Source of the DNA: Thermodesulfobacterium geofontis OPF15
GTDB lineage: Bacteria; Desulfobacterota; Thermodesulfobacteria; Thermodesulfobacteriales; Thermodesulfobacteriaceae
Assembly: GCF_000215975.1 (NCBI RefSeq)
Contig: NC_015682.1
Location: forward strand, 434,001 to 498,000
DNA length: 64,000 nucleotides
Reading direction: 5' to 3'
Positions 53,416-62,925 of this stretch are shown here, in pieces. The position numbers were made by a program, and so were the translations under genes. A model generated the notes under the pieces. The model saw only the letters and a list, made by a program, of their open reading frames with translations, was not told the DNA's origin and ran no database searches. The first letter of the stretch is position 1. The number at the start of each line of letters is the position of its first letter.

Positions 53416-55597
53416 TTTTTAGAAAACTTTCTAAAAGGTTTCTGATTTCAATGTATGATTTTGCACTATATTTAGCTGATGATCTTCCCATTCCTATTTT
53501 TATAGTGATTGTATTTTCTGGAAGATTAATAAATAAATCTTCATCAGTGGTGTCATCTCCCGCAGCAAGTATAAAATCATAAGGTTTTTCTCTTAAAAAT
53601 ATATTAGCTGCAACCCCTTTATCAATCCCTGCAGGTCTTACTTCTACGACTTTATTTCCCAAAATAAGATTAACTTGCATGTTTCCAGTTAATATCAATA
53701 ATTCATCAATTAATTCTGCAACCCTTAAATTTGCAAGTTCTGGATCTGCATTTCTATAATGAAAAACTATAGAAAATTCCTTTTCTTCAATAAAGGATTG
53801 AGGCAAACGGTCTACATATACTTCCATTATATTTTTGATAGTTTTTTTAAAATCAGAAGACAAATTAGTAAGAGTTTCCCAATCTTTGTTATATCTTTTA
53901 ATAAATATTCCGTGTTCACAAATAAAATTTAATTTTAATCCATTAAACCATTTTTCTAAATCTTCTTTTTTTCTACCAGAAATAATTACTATATCTGTAT
54001 TAGGAATTTCAGAAAGTGATTTTAAAAGATTTTTTAATTCTTTATCTGGAGCAGCCAAATAGGGTTTTGATACCAAAGGTACTAAGGTTCCATCGTAATC
54101 AAGGAAGAGTATTTTATTAGACGATTTATGGAAAGCTTCTTTTATTTCATCAATAAGAGGAGGGGTTAGAAGTTGAGTACTAAATTTAAATTTTTTCTCA
54201 TTAATAGATTCAAGGGTTGTAAGGAAATCATTTCCCCATTTTATTATATTATATCTTTTTAATCTTTCTTGCATAGAAGAAATCCTTTCTTTTTGTTCTT
54301 CTTCAGAGATCTCAAAGGCTTTTTCAATAGCATTAGTTAATTCATCAATTGAGTTAGGATTTACAATAAAAGCCTCTCCTAATTCTTTAGCACTTCCTGC
54401 GAATTCAGAAAGTATTATAACTCCCCTTTTATCTTTTCTTGAAGCTACAAATTCTTTAGCAATTAAATTCATACCATCTTTTAAGGGGGTAACTAAAATC
54501 ACATCTGTAGCTAAATAATGCGCTACAAGTTCTTCAAAATCAAGTGATCTATAATAATACAATACAGGAATCCAGTGTATTTTACCAAATTTCCCGTTAA
54601 TTTCACTTATTTTTTCCTCTAATTGTTTTTTCATTCTTTGATAATGTTCTACTCCTTCTCTTGAAGGAACAACTACCATAATTAAAACTACCTTTTCATG
54701 AAAATCTGGGCGTTTAAGTAAAAGTCTTTCAAAGGCTAAAAGTCTGTTATAAATCCCTTTAGTATAATCAAGTCTATCTACGGAAAAAATAATTTTTTTC
54801 CCTTTTAATTGGTTTTTGATATTTTTAACTAATTTTTTTATTTTTCTTTTTTCGCAGGCATTATAAAATAATTCAAAATCAATCCCCATGGGAAAGGTTT
54901 CTACTTTTATTAATCTATCCTGATACAAAATTAATCCAGTTTTATGATCAATTCCCAAGGTACGAGAAAGGGTTCTTAAAAAATTAGCAGTATATTCATA
55001 AATGTGGAACCCTATTAAATCACATCCTAAAAGACCTTCAAGGAGTTCCCTTCTCCAAGGAAGTTGCATAAAAAGTTCAGGTGGTGGGAAAGGTATATGG
55101 AGAAAAAAACCTATAGTTGCAGAGGGGAAAAGATTTCTTATCATAGAGGGTAAAAGAAGTAAATGATAATCATGAATCCATATTATTGAATCTAAAGTCA
55201 CATATTTTGCTACCTCATTACAAAAAAGTTTATTTACCTCTATATAAGTTTCCCAATAACTTTCATCATAAACAACATGACTTGGGAAACCGTGAAAAAG
55301 TGGCCAAAGCACTTTATTGCAAAATCCATTATAAAATTTGTCAAACTGCTTAGCAGGAATAAAAACAGGATGGTTTTTTAGTCTTTTTGCTTTTTCCTTT
55401 ATAATTTTGAAAGTAGATTTATTTAAATGTGAACCAGGCCACCCAATCCAGACATAATCTTTAATTTTAGATTTTTTTAAAAAAGTTGTTAAACCAGAGA
55501 CCAATCCTCCAGGGCTCTTAATAAAACTTAAGTCCGACTTGATAGTAAAAGGAAGTCTATTTGCTACTATAATTAGTCTTTTAAAAGAATTTTCCAT
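53408..55597 (-). CDS. otsAB: Fused trehalose-6-phosphate synthase/phosphatase (OtsA-OtsB)
   Basis: A 729-residue bifunctional enzyme. Residues 1-470 are a GT20 synthase: ANRLPFTI, SPGGLVSGL, WIHDYHLLLLPSMIR, SVDRLDYTKGI and the donor motif DGMNLIAKEF. Residues about 485-729 are a HAD trehalose-phosphatase: LFLDYDGTLVPLVS, IISGRKKEDLEKW and AAGDDTTDEDLF. It converts UDP-glucose and glucose 6-phosphate to trehalose. The fused order resembles eukaryotic TPS/TPP and some thermophiles. It is the first gene of the trehalose operon. Confidence 0.95.
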   Translation of the reverse strand: MENSFKRLIIVANRLPFTIKSDLSFIKSPGGLVSGLTTFLKKSKIKDYVWIGWPGSHLNKSTFKIIKEKAKRLKNHPVFIPAKQFDKFYNGFCNKVLWPLFHGFPSHVVYDESYWETYIEVNKLFCNEVAKYVTLDSIIWIHDYHLLLLPSMIRNLFPSATIGFFLHIPFPPPELFMQLPWRRELLEGLLGCDLIGFHIYEYTANFLRTLSRTLGIDHKTGLILYQDRLIKVETFPMGIDFELFYNACEKRKIKKLVKNIKNQLKGKKIIFSVDRLDYTKGIYNRLLAFERLLLKRPDFHEKVVLIMVVVPSREGVEHYQRMKKQLEEKISEINGKFGKIHWIPVLYYYRSLDFEELVAHYLATDVILVTPLKDGMNLIAKEFVASRKDKRGVIILSEFAGSAKELGEAFIVNPNSIDELTNAIEKAFEISEEEQKERISSMQERLKRYNIIKWGNDFLTTLESINEKKFKFSTQLLTPPLIDEIKEAFHKSSNKILFLDYDGTLVPLVSKPYLAAPDKELKNLLKSLSEIPNTDIVIISGRKKEDLEKWFNGLKLNFICEHGIFIKRYNKDWETLTNLSSDFKKTIKNIMEVYVDRLPQSFIEEKEFSIVFHYRNADPELANLRVAELIDELLILTGNMQVNLILGNKVVEVRPAGIDKGVAANIFLREKPYDFILAAGDDTTDEDLFINLPENTITIKIGMGRSSAKYSAKSYIEIRNLLESFLKNE

Positions 55598-55648
55598 GAT
55601 TTTTTACAATTTATGAATGTTTTTGATTAATTTTTATTAAAAAACTAA

Positions 55649-55667
55649 GACATATTATATTTATGTC
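55649..55667. promoter_or_regulatory. Inverted repeat upstream of the trehalose operon
   Basis: GACATA and TATGTC flank a 7-nt centre (19 bp in all), about 52 bp ahead of otsAB. The right arm overlaps TTGACA read toward otsAB (55669-55664), a perfect -35 box, though no convincing -10 follows. Possible operator. The rest of the 155-bp gap between otsAB and the thiamine-binding gene is plain AT-rich sequence. Confidence 0.4.
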
Positions 55668-55752
55668 AAGTTTTTGTTATTTTAGAGAAATTTGATTAAT
55701 AATTTTTAAATAGGTTGATATTGAAAAATCTTATTGTAAAATTTGTTTTATT

Positions 55753-56070
55753 ATGAGTGTCTTAATAGGAATTAGTATTTTTCCCTTAGATAAAGGTGAA
55801 AGCGTTAGTGAATATGTAGCAAGGGCTGTAGAGGTAATAGAAAAATCAAAATTTCCTTATGTATTAACTCCTATGGAAACAGTTGTTGAAACTGATACTA
55901 TAGAGTCTGCTTTAAAACTTGTTGAGGATTGCTTTAAAGCTTTAGAAATAGATTGTAACCGTATTATAATAAATATAAAAATAGATTTTAGAAAAGGAAG
56001 GGTTGATCGTATCAAGGGTAAAATTGAGTCAGTAGAAAAGAAACTTGGCAAGTCTTTAAGTAAGGTTTAA
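55753..56070 (+). CDS. MTH1187-family thiamine-binding protein
   Basis: A 105-residue ferredoxin-like protein of the YqgV/MTH1187 family, small cytosolic proteins that bind thiamine or its pyrimidine. Features are GISIFPLDKGESVSEYVARAVEVI, YVLTPMETVVE and the C-terminal IKIDFRKGR, all family typical. The start has a poor ribosome site. No thiamine genes or TPP riboswitch are nearby. It is followed 9 nt later by argG. Confidence 0.87.
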   Translation: MSVLIGISIFPLDKGESVSEYVARAVEVIEKSKFPYVLTPMETVVETDTIESALKLVEDCFKALEIDCNRIIINIKIDFRKGRVDRIKGKIESVEKKLGKSLSKV

Positions 56071-56079
56071 GGGGGTTTT

Positions 56080-57285
56080 TTGAATCCTAAAAAAATAGTT
56101 TTAGCCTATTCTGGTGGTCTTGATACTTCAGTAATTTTAAAATGGCTTATAGAAAGGTATAAATGCCCAGTAATAGCTTTTTGTGCAGATCTTGGACAAG
56201 AAGAAAATTGGGAGGAAATAAAAGAAAGAGGATTAAAATGTGGAGCTGAAAAGGTTATAATAAGGGATTTAAAAGAAGAATTTGTTAGAGATTACGTATT
56301 TTTTGCTATAAAGGCAGGTGCAAGGTATGAAGATTGGTATCTTATGGGAACTTCAGTTGCAAGACCTCTTATTGCAAAAGAACAAGTTAAGATTGCTCTT
56401 GAAGAGGGAGCAGATGCAGTTGCTCATGGAGCAACAGGAAAAGGAAATGACCAAATAAGATTCGAATTAACCTATACAGCTCTTGCACCAGAATTAAAAA
56501 TTATCGCACCTTGGAGAGAATGGGACTTTAAAGGAAGAAGTGATCTTATAGAATATGCTAAAAAACACAATATTCCTATTCCAGTAACTCCCGAAAAACC
56601 TTATAGTATTGATGCTAACCTTTTTCATATAAGCTATGAGGGAGGTATACTTGAAGATCTTTGGCAAGAACCTCCTGAAGATATGTTTATTATGACTGTT
56701 TCTCCTGAAAAAGCATCCGCACATCCTGAATATATAGAAATAGAGTTTGAAAAAGGAGAACCTGTTTCAATTAATGGGGAGAGATTAAGCCCTGCTGAAC
56801 TTCTAAAAAGATTAAATAAAATAGGTGGAAAACATGGAATTGGAAGAATCGATATGGTAGAAAATAGATTTATAGGCTTGAAAAGTAGAGGAGTTTATGA
56901 AACTCCAGGAGGAACTATTTTACATATAGCTCATAGAGCCTTAGAACAAATTACTTTAGATAGAGAGGTAATGCGATTTAAAGATAGCTTAATGCCTAAA
57001 ATTGCAGAATTAATTTATTATGGATTTTGGTATGCTCCGGAATTTCAAGCTCTTAAAGTTTTTATAGAAAAAACTCAAGAAAGGGTATCAGGCACAATAA
57101 GACTTAAGCTTTATAAAGGAAATGTAATTGTAGTTGGTAGAAAAAGTCCTTATAGTCTTTATAAAAAAGATTTGGTAAGTTTTGATAAAAGTGAGGAATA
57201 TAATCCTAAGGATGCAGAAGGGTTTATAAGACTTCAAGGATTAAGATTGAAAATTTATCATTTATTAGAAGGGGGAGGTTTATGA
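56080..57285 (+). CDS. argG: Argininosuccinate synthase
   Basis: A 401-residue enzyme joining citrulline and aspartate with [20 protein letters not shown] is the PP-loop. [36 protein letters not shown] and [18 protein letters not shown] are all canonical. The start is TTG at 56080, with AAGGGGG ahead of it; no ATG fits. No other arg genes are present. Confidence 0.96.
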   Translation: MNPKKIVLAYSGGLDTSVILKWLIERYKCPVIAFCADLGQEENWEEIKERGLKCGAEKVIIRDLKEEFVRDYVFFAIKAGARYEDWYLMGTSVARPLIAKEQVKIALEEGADAVAHGATGKGNDQIRFELTYTALAPELKIIAPWREWDFKGRSDLIEYAKKHNIPIPVTPEKPYSIDANLFHISYEGGILEDLWQEPPEDMFIMTVSPEKASAHPEYIEIEFEKGEPVSINGERLSPAELLKRLNKIGGKHGIGRIDMVENRFIGLKSRGVYETPGGTILHIAHRALEQITLDREVMRFKDSLMPKIAELIYYGFWYAPEFQALKVFIEKTQERVSGTIRLKLYKGNVIVVGRKSPYSLYKKDLVSFDKSEEYNPKDAEGFIRLQGLRLKIYHLLEGGGL

Positions 57286-57938
57286 AAATCTTTGTAGATA
57301 CAGCTAAAATTGAAGAAATAAGAAAAGTTAAGGAATGGGGGATTCTTGATGGTGTTACTACAAATCCTACTCTTCTTTCCCAAACTGGTAAACCTTGGAA
57401 AGAAGCAGCACTTGAAATATTAAAAGAAGTTCCTGATAAACCTGTTTCTTTGGAAGTAATAGCTACAGATTTTGAGGGAATGGTAAAAGAAGCAAAAGAA
57501 CTTGCTAAAATGGGAGATAATGTAGTAGTTAAAATACCTTTTACTTATGAAGGAATAAAAGCAGTTCAAGCTTTAAAAGCAGAAGGGATTAAAACTAATG
57601 TAACCTTAGTTTTTTCATCTTTACAAGCTTTACTTGCTGGTAAAGCTGGGGCAACCTATGTTTCACCCTTTATAGGAAGGGTGGACGATATAGCTTATAA
57701 TGGAATGGAAGTTTTAGAAGAAATAATTCAAATTTATAATTTATATGATTTTGAAACCCAAATTATTGCTGCAAGTATTCGTCATGTAGATCATGTTAAA
57801 AATTGTGCACTTTTAGGAGTTGATATAGCAACTATTCCTTTTAAAGTAATAGAACAGATGTTTAAACATCCTCTTACAGATGTAGGATTAAAAAGATTTC
57901 TTGAAGATGCAAAAAAAGCAAATATAACTATACTTTAA
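57282..57938 (+). CDS. Fructose-6-phosphate aldolase/transaldolase-like protein
   Basis: A 218-residue short TIM barrel of the FSA/TalC group. The N-terminus [31 protein letters not shown] is diagnostic, and the Schiff-base lysine is K84 in [22 protein letters not shown] and ASIRHVDHV follow. Many thermophile members work as transaldolases in the pentose pathway; sequence alone does not separate this from FSA. ATGA overlap with argG. Confidence 0.92.
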   Translation: MKIFVDTAKIEEIRKVKEWGILDGVTTNPTLLSQTGKPWKEAALEILKEVPDKPVSLEVIATDFEGMVKEAKELAKMGDNVVVKIPFTYEGIKAVQALKAEGIKTNVTLVFSSLQALLAGKAGATYVSPFIGRVDDIAYNGMEVLEEIIQIYNLYDFETQIIAASIRHVDHVKNCALLGVDIATIPFKVIEQMFKHPLTDVGLKRFLEDAKKANITIL

Positions 57939-58501
57939 TGTCTCAACTGGATATTCAGTTTTTTTACTTAATAAATCATTTTAGAAATTCTATTTTAGAT
58001 AATATTTTGCCAATTTTTAGTGATCCTAAGTTTATTAATGCATTTTATATATTAGTTAGCTTTTTTTTATTGATTAAATATTCTTTTAAAAAATATTTGG
58101 TCATTTTTTTATTTATGATTTTAGGTTTTTTTATAACAGATTTCAGCTGTGCAAGAATTTTTAAGCCCTATTTTAAAAAAGAAAGACCCTTTGTTAGTAT
58201 TCCTAAGGTTTATTATTATTCTGATGGAAAATTTGAATTTCTTTCTCAACCCAAGAGTAAAAAGAATACACTTAGTTTTCCTTCTTGTCATGCAGGAAAT
58301 TCATCCTTTATTTCTTTTTTTCTCTCTTTTTTCTATCCAAGATTAGCTCTTATCCTTTATCCCTTTTTTATTTTAGTGGGATGGTCAAGGATTTATTTAG
58401 GGGTCCATTTTCCTTTTGATGTGCTTGGAGGGTGGCTTTTAGGCTTAATCTTAGCCTTTATATTTTTCAAACTTTGTAAAAAAGTTTTATATAAAACCTG
58501 A
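57938..58501 (+). CDS. PAP2-family membrane phosphatase
   Basis: A 187-residue protein with about five membrane helices. The three phosphatase motifs are KPYFKKERP (K-x6-RP), PSCH in place of the usual PSGH, and SRIYLGVHFPFD (SR-x5-H-x3-D). The Gly-to-Cys change in motif 2 is unusual but leaves the catalytic His. Likely substrates are undecaprenyl diphosphate or lipid A phosphate. The GT39 gene next to it, with a 1-nt overlap, suggests envelope lipid modification. Confidence 0.87.
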   Translation: MSQLDIQFFYLINHFRNSILDNILPIFSDPKFINAFYILVSFFLLIKYSFKKYLVIFLFMILGFFITDFSCARIFKPYFKKERPFVSIPKVYYYSDGKFEFLSQPKSKKNTLSFPSCHAGNSSFISFFLSFFYPRLALILYPFFILVGWSRIYLGVHFPFDVLGGWLLGLILAFIFFKLCKKVLYKT

Positions 58502-59919
58502 TGCAAAATAGGAGATTTACATTTGCTCTTCTTTTCATTTTAATTCTTTTCTTTTTAAAAACTATTTATCTTTATTTTTTAGATCTTCCTCTTTCTTATG
58601 ATGAAGCCTATTATTGGGATTGGTCAAGGTTTTTAGATTTTGGTTATTACAACAAACCTCCTATGATAGCTTGGATTATAAGATTGGGAACTGAAATTTT
58701 AGGAAATACCGAATTTGCAGTAAGATTTCCAGCCTTAATTTTTATTACCCTAACTTTATTTTTTTCTTATTTATTAATTTATAAATATTTTAACGAGTTT
58801 AATGCTTTTTTACTTTTATTAACCCTTTCCTTTATCCCTATTTTAACAGTTTACAGTTTCATAATGACTATAGATCCACCTTTATTATTTTTTTGGGTTT
58901 TGTCTTTATTTTTCTTTATAAAATATTTAGAAAATCCCAATTATAAAAATGCCACTTTTACAGGAATCTTTATAGGATTTGGTCTTTTAACTAAACAAAC
59001 TATGTTTGCTTTTTTATTTCTTAGTGCACTTTATTTGTTAATCCTTAAGAAGGAATTAGTTTTTAAAAAAGAAACTTTTCTTCTTTTTTTTATATCTCTT
59101 TTAATTTACTTTCCTAATTTTTATTGGAATTATACTCATCAATTTCTTTTAATAAAACATACTGAAGAACATTTTAGCAGAAAAACTTTATCCATTTATT
59201 CTTTTTTGAGTTTTTTAAGAGACTCAATAGGTGTTTATACACCTCTATTTTTATTTTTTCTTTATACAGGAAAGACTTATACTAAAGAATTTCTTAGAAA
59301 AGGATCTTCAAAAAGTTTAAAATTTTTATATTTTCTTTCTTTTCCTGCTGTTTTAGGTTTTATATTTCTATCTTTTTTTATTAAATTAAATGTAAACTGG
59401 ATTTTACCTTTTTGCCTAACAGGTTTTATTTTTTTCTTTGCTTATGTTTCTTTTTCTAAGAAATGGAAAATTTTAGTTTTCACTAATTTAATTTTAAGTT
59501 TAATTTTGTCTTTTTTAATTTATCTTTTTGGTTATTTTTCGGATAAATTTCCAGAGCCTTTTCAAGTTTTATTAGAGAAGTTTAAGGGATGGAAAATTCT
59601 TGCAGAAAGGGTTGAAAGACATTATAATGAAAAATTAGCTTTAGTGACAGATCGTAGAGATATTGCAGCAGTTCTTTCTTTTTATGTTAAAGGACATCCA
59701 GAAGTTTACGTTATTCAGTTTAGTAAGTATCCTGAAAATCAATATCATTTATGGAGAAATGCAAATACTTTGATAGGAAAAGAGGTGTTAGTAATAAAAA
59801 AGGGTTTTTTAGCACCCTCCTATTTAGAAAAATTTGAAAAGGTTGAGGAAATAACTATAAAAATAACCAAAAAAAGGTATAAAAACTATTCCCTTTGGAA
59901 AGGTATTTTTAAACTATAG
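58501..59919 (+). CDS. GT39/ArnT-like membrane glycosyltransferase
   Basis: A 472-residue polytopic enzyme with about eleven helices. The first outer loop holds SYDEAYYWDWSRFLDFGYYNKPPMIAW, the acidic motif of GT39/ArnT enzymes, which transfer sugars from a polyprenyl-phosphate donor. ALLTKQTMFAFLFLS follows the same family. The C-terminus is a small soluble domain. Pairing with a PAP2 phosphatase suggests lipid A or surface-glycan modification; the sugar is unknown. Confidence 0.88.
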   Translation: MQNRRFTFALLFILILFFLKTIYLYFLDLPLSYDEAYYWDWSRFLDFGYYNKPPMIAWIIRLGTEILGNTEFAVRFPALIFITLTLFFSYLLIYKYFNEFNAFLLLLTLSFIPILTVYSFIMTIDPPLLFFWVLSLFFFIKYLENPNYKNATFTGIFIGFGLLTKQTMFAFLFLSALYLLILKKELVFKKETFLLFFISLLIYFPNFYWNYTHQFLLIKHTEEHFSRKTLSIYSFLSFLRDSIGVYTPLFLFFLYTGKTYTKEFLRKGSSKSLKFLYFLSFPAVLGFIFLSFFIKLNVNWILPFCLTGFIFFFAYVSFSKKWKILVFTNLILSLILSFLIYLFGYFSDKFPEPFQVLLEKFKGWKILAERVERHYNEKLALVTDRRDIAAVLSFYVKGHPEVYVIQFSKYPENQYHLWRNANTLIGKEVLVIKKGFLAPSYLEKFEKVEEITIKITKKRYKNYSLWKGIFKL

Positions 59920-59927
59920 AATTAGTT

Positions 59928-61241
59928 ATGGCTTATTATTGTCAAGAATGTGGCTATAAAAGTTTAAAATGGTTTGGGAGATGTCCTGAGTGTGGGGCAT
60001 GGAATACTCTTGTTGAAGAAAAAGAAAGTAAGGATAAGAAAAAAGCCACTTTTGAAAAGGCAAAAGTTCAAAAACTTTCTGAAATTATTTTTAAACCGCA
60101 GAAAAGATTAAAAACGGGTTTAACAGAATTTGATCAAGTGTTAGGAGGAGGGATTGTTTCTTCATCTTTAATTCTTATAGGAGGAGATCCTGGTATTGGT
60201 AAATCTACTTTATTAACTCAAATAGCAGGATTACTTTCTGAAAAAAAAGTAAAAGTAGTTTATGTTTCGGCAGAGGAATCTCTTGAGCAAATAAGTTTAA
60301 GAGTTGAAAGATTAAAAATAAATAGGGATTTTTATTTTATTTCTGATACCAATTTAACTTCAATTTTAGAGACAGTAGAAGAGATAAAGCCACAGCTTTT
60401 AATTATAGATTCTATACAGACTGTTTATCTTCCAGAGCTTGAAAGTTCTCCTGGGGGAGTTTCTCAAGTAAGAGAATGTGCTAATGTACTTATGCGTTTA
60501 GCAAAGGAAAAGGGTATTATTGTAATTTTAGTAGGGCATATTACAAAAGGTGGTATTATAGCAGGCCCCAAAATTTTAGAACATCTTGTAGATGTGGTTC
60601 TATATTTAGAAGGAGAAAAAGAAACAGGTTTTAGAATTTTAAGAGCTGTTAAGAATCGCTTTGGTCCTGTAAATGAGATAGGAGTTTTTTTAATGACTGA
60701 AGAAGGACTTATCCCCCATTCTCAATATGAAGACTTTTTCTTATCAGAAGAAGGAAGCTATTTTTGTGTGATAGAAGGAACAAGACCTATTTTAGTTACT
60801 GCTCAGGCCTTAGTAACTAAGAGTTATTTTGCTGTTCCAAGAAGAACAGCTGTTGGATTTGATCCTATTAGACTTTCTCTTTTAGTTGCTATTTTAGAAA
60901 AAAAACTTGGTTTTAACTTTAGAGATCAGGATATTTATGTAAAAATAGCAGGTGGTTTAAAAGTAAGAGATCCTTCTGCAGATTTAGCAATTGCAATGGC
61001 ATTAATTTCAAGTTTACTTGAAAAACCACTACCAACTAAAACAGTTTTTATAGGAGAAATAGGGCTTTCAGCAGAATTAAGAACTGTAAGAGATATAACT
61101 TTAAGGCTAAAAGAGGCTGAGAAAAAGGGTTTTAAAAAAGCCTTTATTCCAGAGTCAGCAAATATTAAAGAAAAGGAATTTAAAATAGAGATTTTACCTT
61201 GTAAAAGGGTATCTGAAGTATGTAAATATGTTTTTAGTTAA
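59928..61241 (+). CDS. radA: DNA repair protein RadA (Sms)
   Basis: A 437-residue protein. The zinc finger uses C5, C8, C19 and C22 (CQEC, CPEC). The RecA-like ATPase has Walker A GGDPGIGKST (85-94), and the RadA-specific KNRFG is in AVKNRFGPVNEIGVF. The C-terminal third is the Lon-like domain (GGLKVRDPSADLAIAMAL). RadA drives branch migration in recombination. The length is standard. Confidence 0.96.
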   Translation: MAYYCQECGYKSLKWFGRCPECGAWNTLVEEKESKDKKKATFEKAKVQKLSEIIFKPQKRLKTGLTEFDQVLGGGIVSSSLILIGGDPGIGKSTLLTQIAGLLSEKKVKVVYVSAEESLEQISLRVERLKINRDFYFISDTNLTSILETVEEIKPQLLIIDSIQTVYLPELESSPGGVSQVRECANVLMRLAKEKGIIVILVGHITKGGIIAGPKILEHLVDVVLYLEGEKETGFRILRAVKNRFGPVNEIGVFLMTEEGLIPHSQYEDFFLSEEGSYFCVIEGTRPILVTAQALVTKSYFAVPRRTAVGFDPIRLSLLVAILEKKLGFNFRDQDIYVKIAGGLKVRDPSADLAIAMALISSLLEKPLPTKTVFIGEIGLSAELRTVRDITLRLKEAEKKGFKKAFIPESANIKEKEFKIEILPCKRVSEVCKYVFS

Positions 61242-61243
61242 AA

Positions 61244-61825
61244 ATGTTTGATAATCTACTTTCTTTATGGAATAATAGAGAAGAATTAAGAATCTTTTTA
61301 GGGAAACATCCTTATTTAGGTCCAATTTTATTTATAGTTCTTCAAGCTTTACAAGTTATCATAGCTCCCATACCTGGAGAGGCAACAGGATTTTTAGCAG
61401 GTTTTTTCTTTGGAGCTTTTAAGGGTTGTTTAATAAGTACTATTGGAATTATCATAGGTTCTTCTTTTGCCTTTTATATAGGAAGATTTTTCAAAAAAAA
61501 GATTTTAAGTAGATACGAACAATCTCCTTATTATTTAAAAATTAAAAAAGTCTTTAAAAAATATGGAATTACTGGAACTTTTTTTCTTTATTTATTCCCA
61601 GGTTTTCCTAAGGATATTTTAAATTACCTTTTAGGAGTTATGCCCATTTCTTTTAAAGCTTTTATTTTTGTGTGTACCTTAGGAAGAATTCCAGGAACAT
61701 TTGCTCTATCTTTACAAGGGGATGTAGTATATGGAGGGCATCCCTATAAAATTTTCTTTGTATCCACTATATTTGGGCTTTCTTTTATAATTTTTTTTCT
61801 TTTTAAGAAAAGATTTACCATTTAA
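61244..61825 (+). CDS. DedA/TVP38 (VTT-domain) membrane protein
   Basis: A 193-residue VTT-domain protein. [38 protein letters not shown] and [18 protein letters not shown] are the two re-entrant segments of the family. DedA and TVP38 proteins help flip polyprenyl or phospholipids across membranes. It begins 2 nt after radA and overlaps convergent hisF by 11 nt. Confidence 0.88.
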   Translation: MFDNLLSLWNNREELRIFLGKHPYLGPILFIVLQALQVIIAPIPGEATGFLAGFFFGAFKGCLISTIGIIIGSSFAFYIGRFFKKKILSRYEQSPYYLKIKKVFKKYGITGTFFLYLFPGFPKDILNYLLGVMPISFKAFIFVCTLGRIPGTFALSLQGDVVYGGHPYKIFFVSTIFGLSFIIFFLFKKRFTI

Positions 61826-62594
61826 TTCTTACTTTAACTCCTCTTTCAGCTAAATATTCTTTAATTTCTTTTATAGTATACATTCCATAATGAACCATAG
61901 AAGCAATAAGTGCAGCATCTGCTTTTCCTTCTGTTAAAACCTGATAAAGATGTTCTGGATGCCCAGCTCCACCAGAAGCTATAATTGGGATATTTACAGC
62001 CTCTGCTATCATTCTTGTAATAGTAAGTTCATATCCTTCTTTTGTTCCATCTGCATCAATAGAATTTAGACATATTTCTCCAGCACCGAGATTTTCTGCC
62101 TCCTTTGCCCACCAAACTGCATCTATTCCCATAGGTTGTCTTCCGCCCTTAATCCAAACTTCATATCCAGAGGGTATTTTAGAAGAGGGTTCTACTTTTT
62201 TTACATCCATTCCAAGCACTATACATTGAGAACCAAAGGCTTTAGCTCCTTCATATATAAGTTTAGGGTTTAAAACAGCAGCAGTATTTATTGATACTTT
62301 TTCAGCTCCTGCCAGTAATACTTCTCTCATATCTTCTAAACTTTTGATTCCTCCCCCCACTGCGAAGGGAATAAAAATGCGTTCAGCAGTTTTTCTTACT
62401 ACATCAATCATTATTTTTCTATGTTCTGCACTGGCTGTAATATCATAAAAGACTATTTCGTCAGCACCTTCCAGATAATATTTTTCAGCCATTTCAACAG
62501 GGTCTCCTACTTCTATATTATTTTTAAATTTGATTCCTTTAGTAGTTTTTCCGTCTTTTACATCTAAACAAACAACAATTCTTTTACTTAACAT
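61815..62594 (-). CDS. hisF: Imidazole glycerol phosphate synthase cyclase subunit HisF
   Basis: A 259-residue TIM barrel. The catalytic Asp residues are D11 (VCLDVKDG) and the one in [36 protein letters not shown] and [11 protein letters not shown] are diagnostic. HisF makes IGP and AICAR, using ammonia from HisH. Motif 1 reads [13 protein letters not shown] rather than the common PCLDVxxGRVVKG. No hisH or other his gene is adjacent. Confidence 0.93.
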   Translation of the reverse strand: MLSKRIVVCLDVKDGKTTKGIKFKNNIEVGDPVEMAEKYYLEGADEIVFYDITASAEHRKIMIDVVRKTAERIFIPFAVGGGIKSLEDMREVLLAGAEKVSINTAAVLNPKLIYEGAKAFGSQCIVLGMDVKKVEPSSKIPSGYEVWIKGGRQPMGIDAVWWAKEAENLGAGEICLNSIDADGTKEGYELTITRMIAEAVNIPIIASGGAGHPEHLYQVLTEGKADAALIASMVHYGMYTIKEIKEYLAERGVKVRIKW

Positions 62595-62634
62595 AATTTT
62601 TAAATTTAAAATGAGATTTTAAAAAGTGAAGACC

Positions 62635-62655
62635 TGAGGAGAAAACTTCTCCTCA
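62635..62655 (-). terminator. Possible terminator after the FmdB-like gene
   Basis: TGAGGAGAA and TTCTCCTCA pair (9 bp) around a 3-nt loop, 11 nt beyond the reverse-strand stop of the zinc-ribbon gene. The T-run that follows is delayed and short, so termination may be partial and hisF could still be read through. Confidence 0.45.
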
Positions 62656-62666
62656 AGACTTTAAGC

Positions 62667-62867
62667 TCAAGTAAACCTAAATCCTCCACCGCTACAAGAA
62701 GAATTTTTTAGAGAAGAATCTTTATTAGAATAAAAATTGGAAATAAGTTTTTTTATATTTTTAGAATTGCAATATGGGCATCTTAATTCATAGATTTCTT
62801 TATCTTTTAGAACAAGTTTTTCAAAAACTTTTCCACAATTTAAACAGCTAAATTCATAAATTGGCAT
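62667..62867 (-). CDS. FmdB-family zinc-ribbon protein
   Basis: A 66-residue protein starting MPIYEFSCLNCGKVFEKL, the FmdB/YgcR-type ribbon. Cys pairs at CLNC and CPYC bind zinc. The tail is Ser/Gly-rich with one more Cys (SCSGGGFRFT), as is common in this family. Members are called putative regulators, but their function is unsettled. It has a good AGGAGG site. Confidence 0.88.
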   Translation of the reverse strand: MPIYEFSCLNCGKVFEKLVLKDKEIYELRCPYCNSKNIKKLISNFYSNKDSSLKNSSCSGGGFRFT

Positions 62868-62925
62868 AATTAAAACCTCCTTTCTAATTTAAAGCATTTT
62901 TAAAATAAGGATTTTTTAAAAAAAT

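Noticed and set aside
55598-55752. TPP riboswitch ahead of the thiamine-binding protein gene
   Set aside because: None of the conserved THI-box elements is visible; the gap is plain AT-rich sequence with one small dyad.
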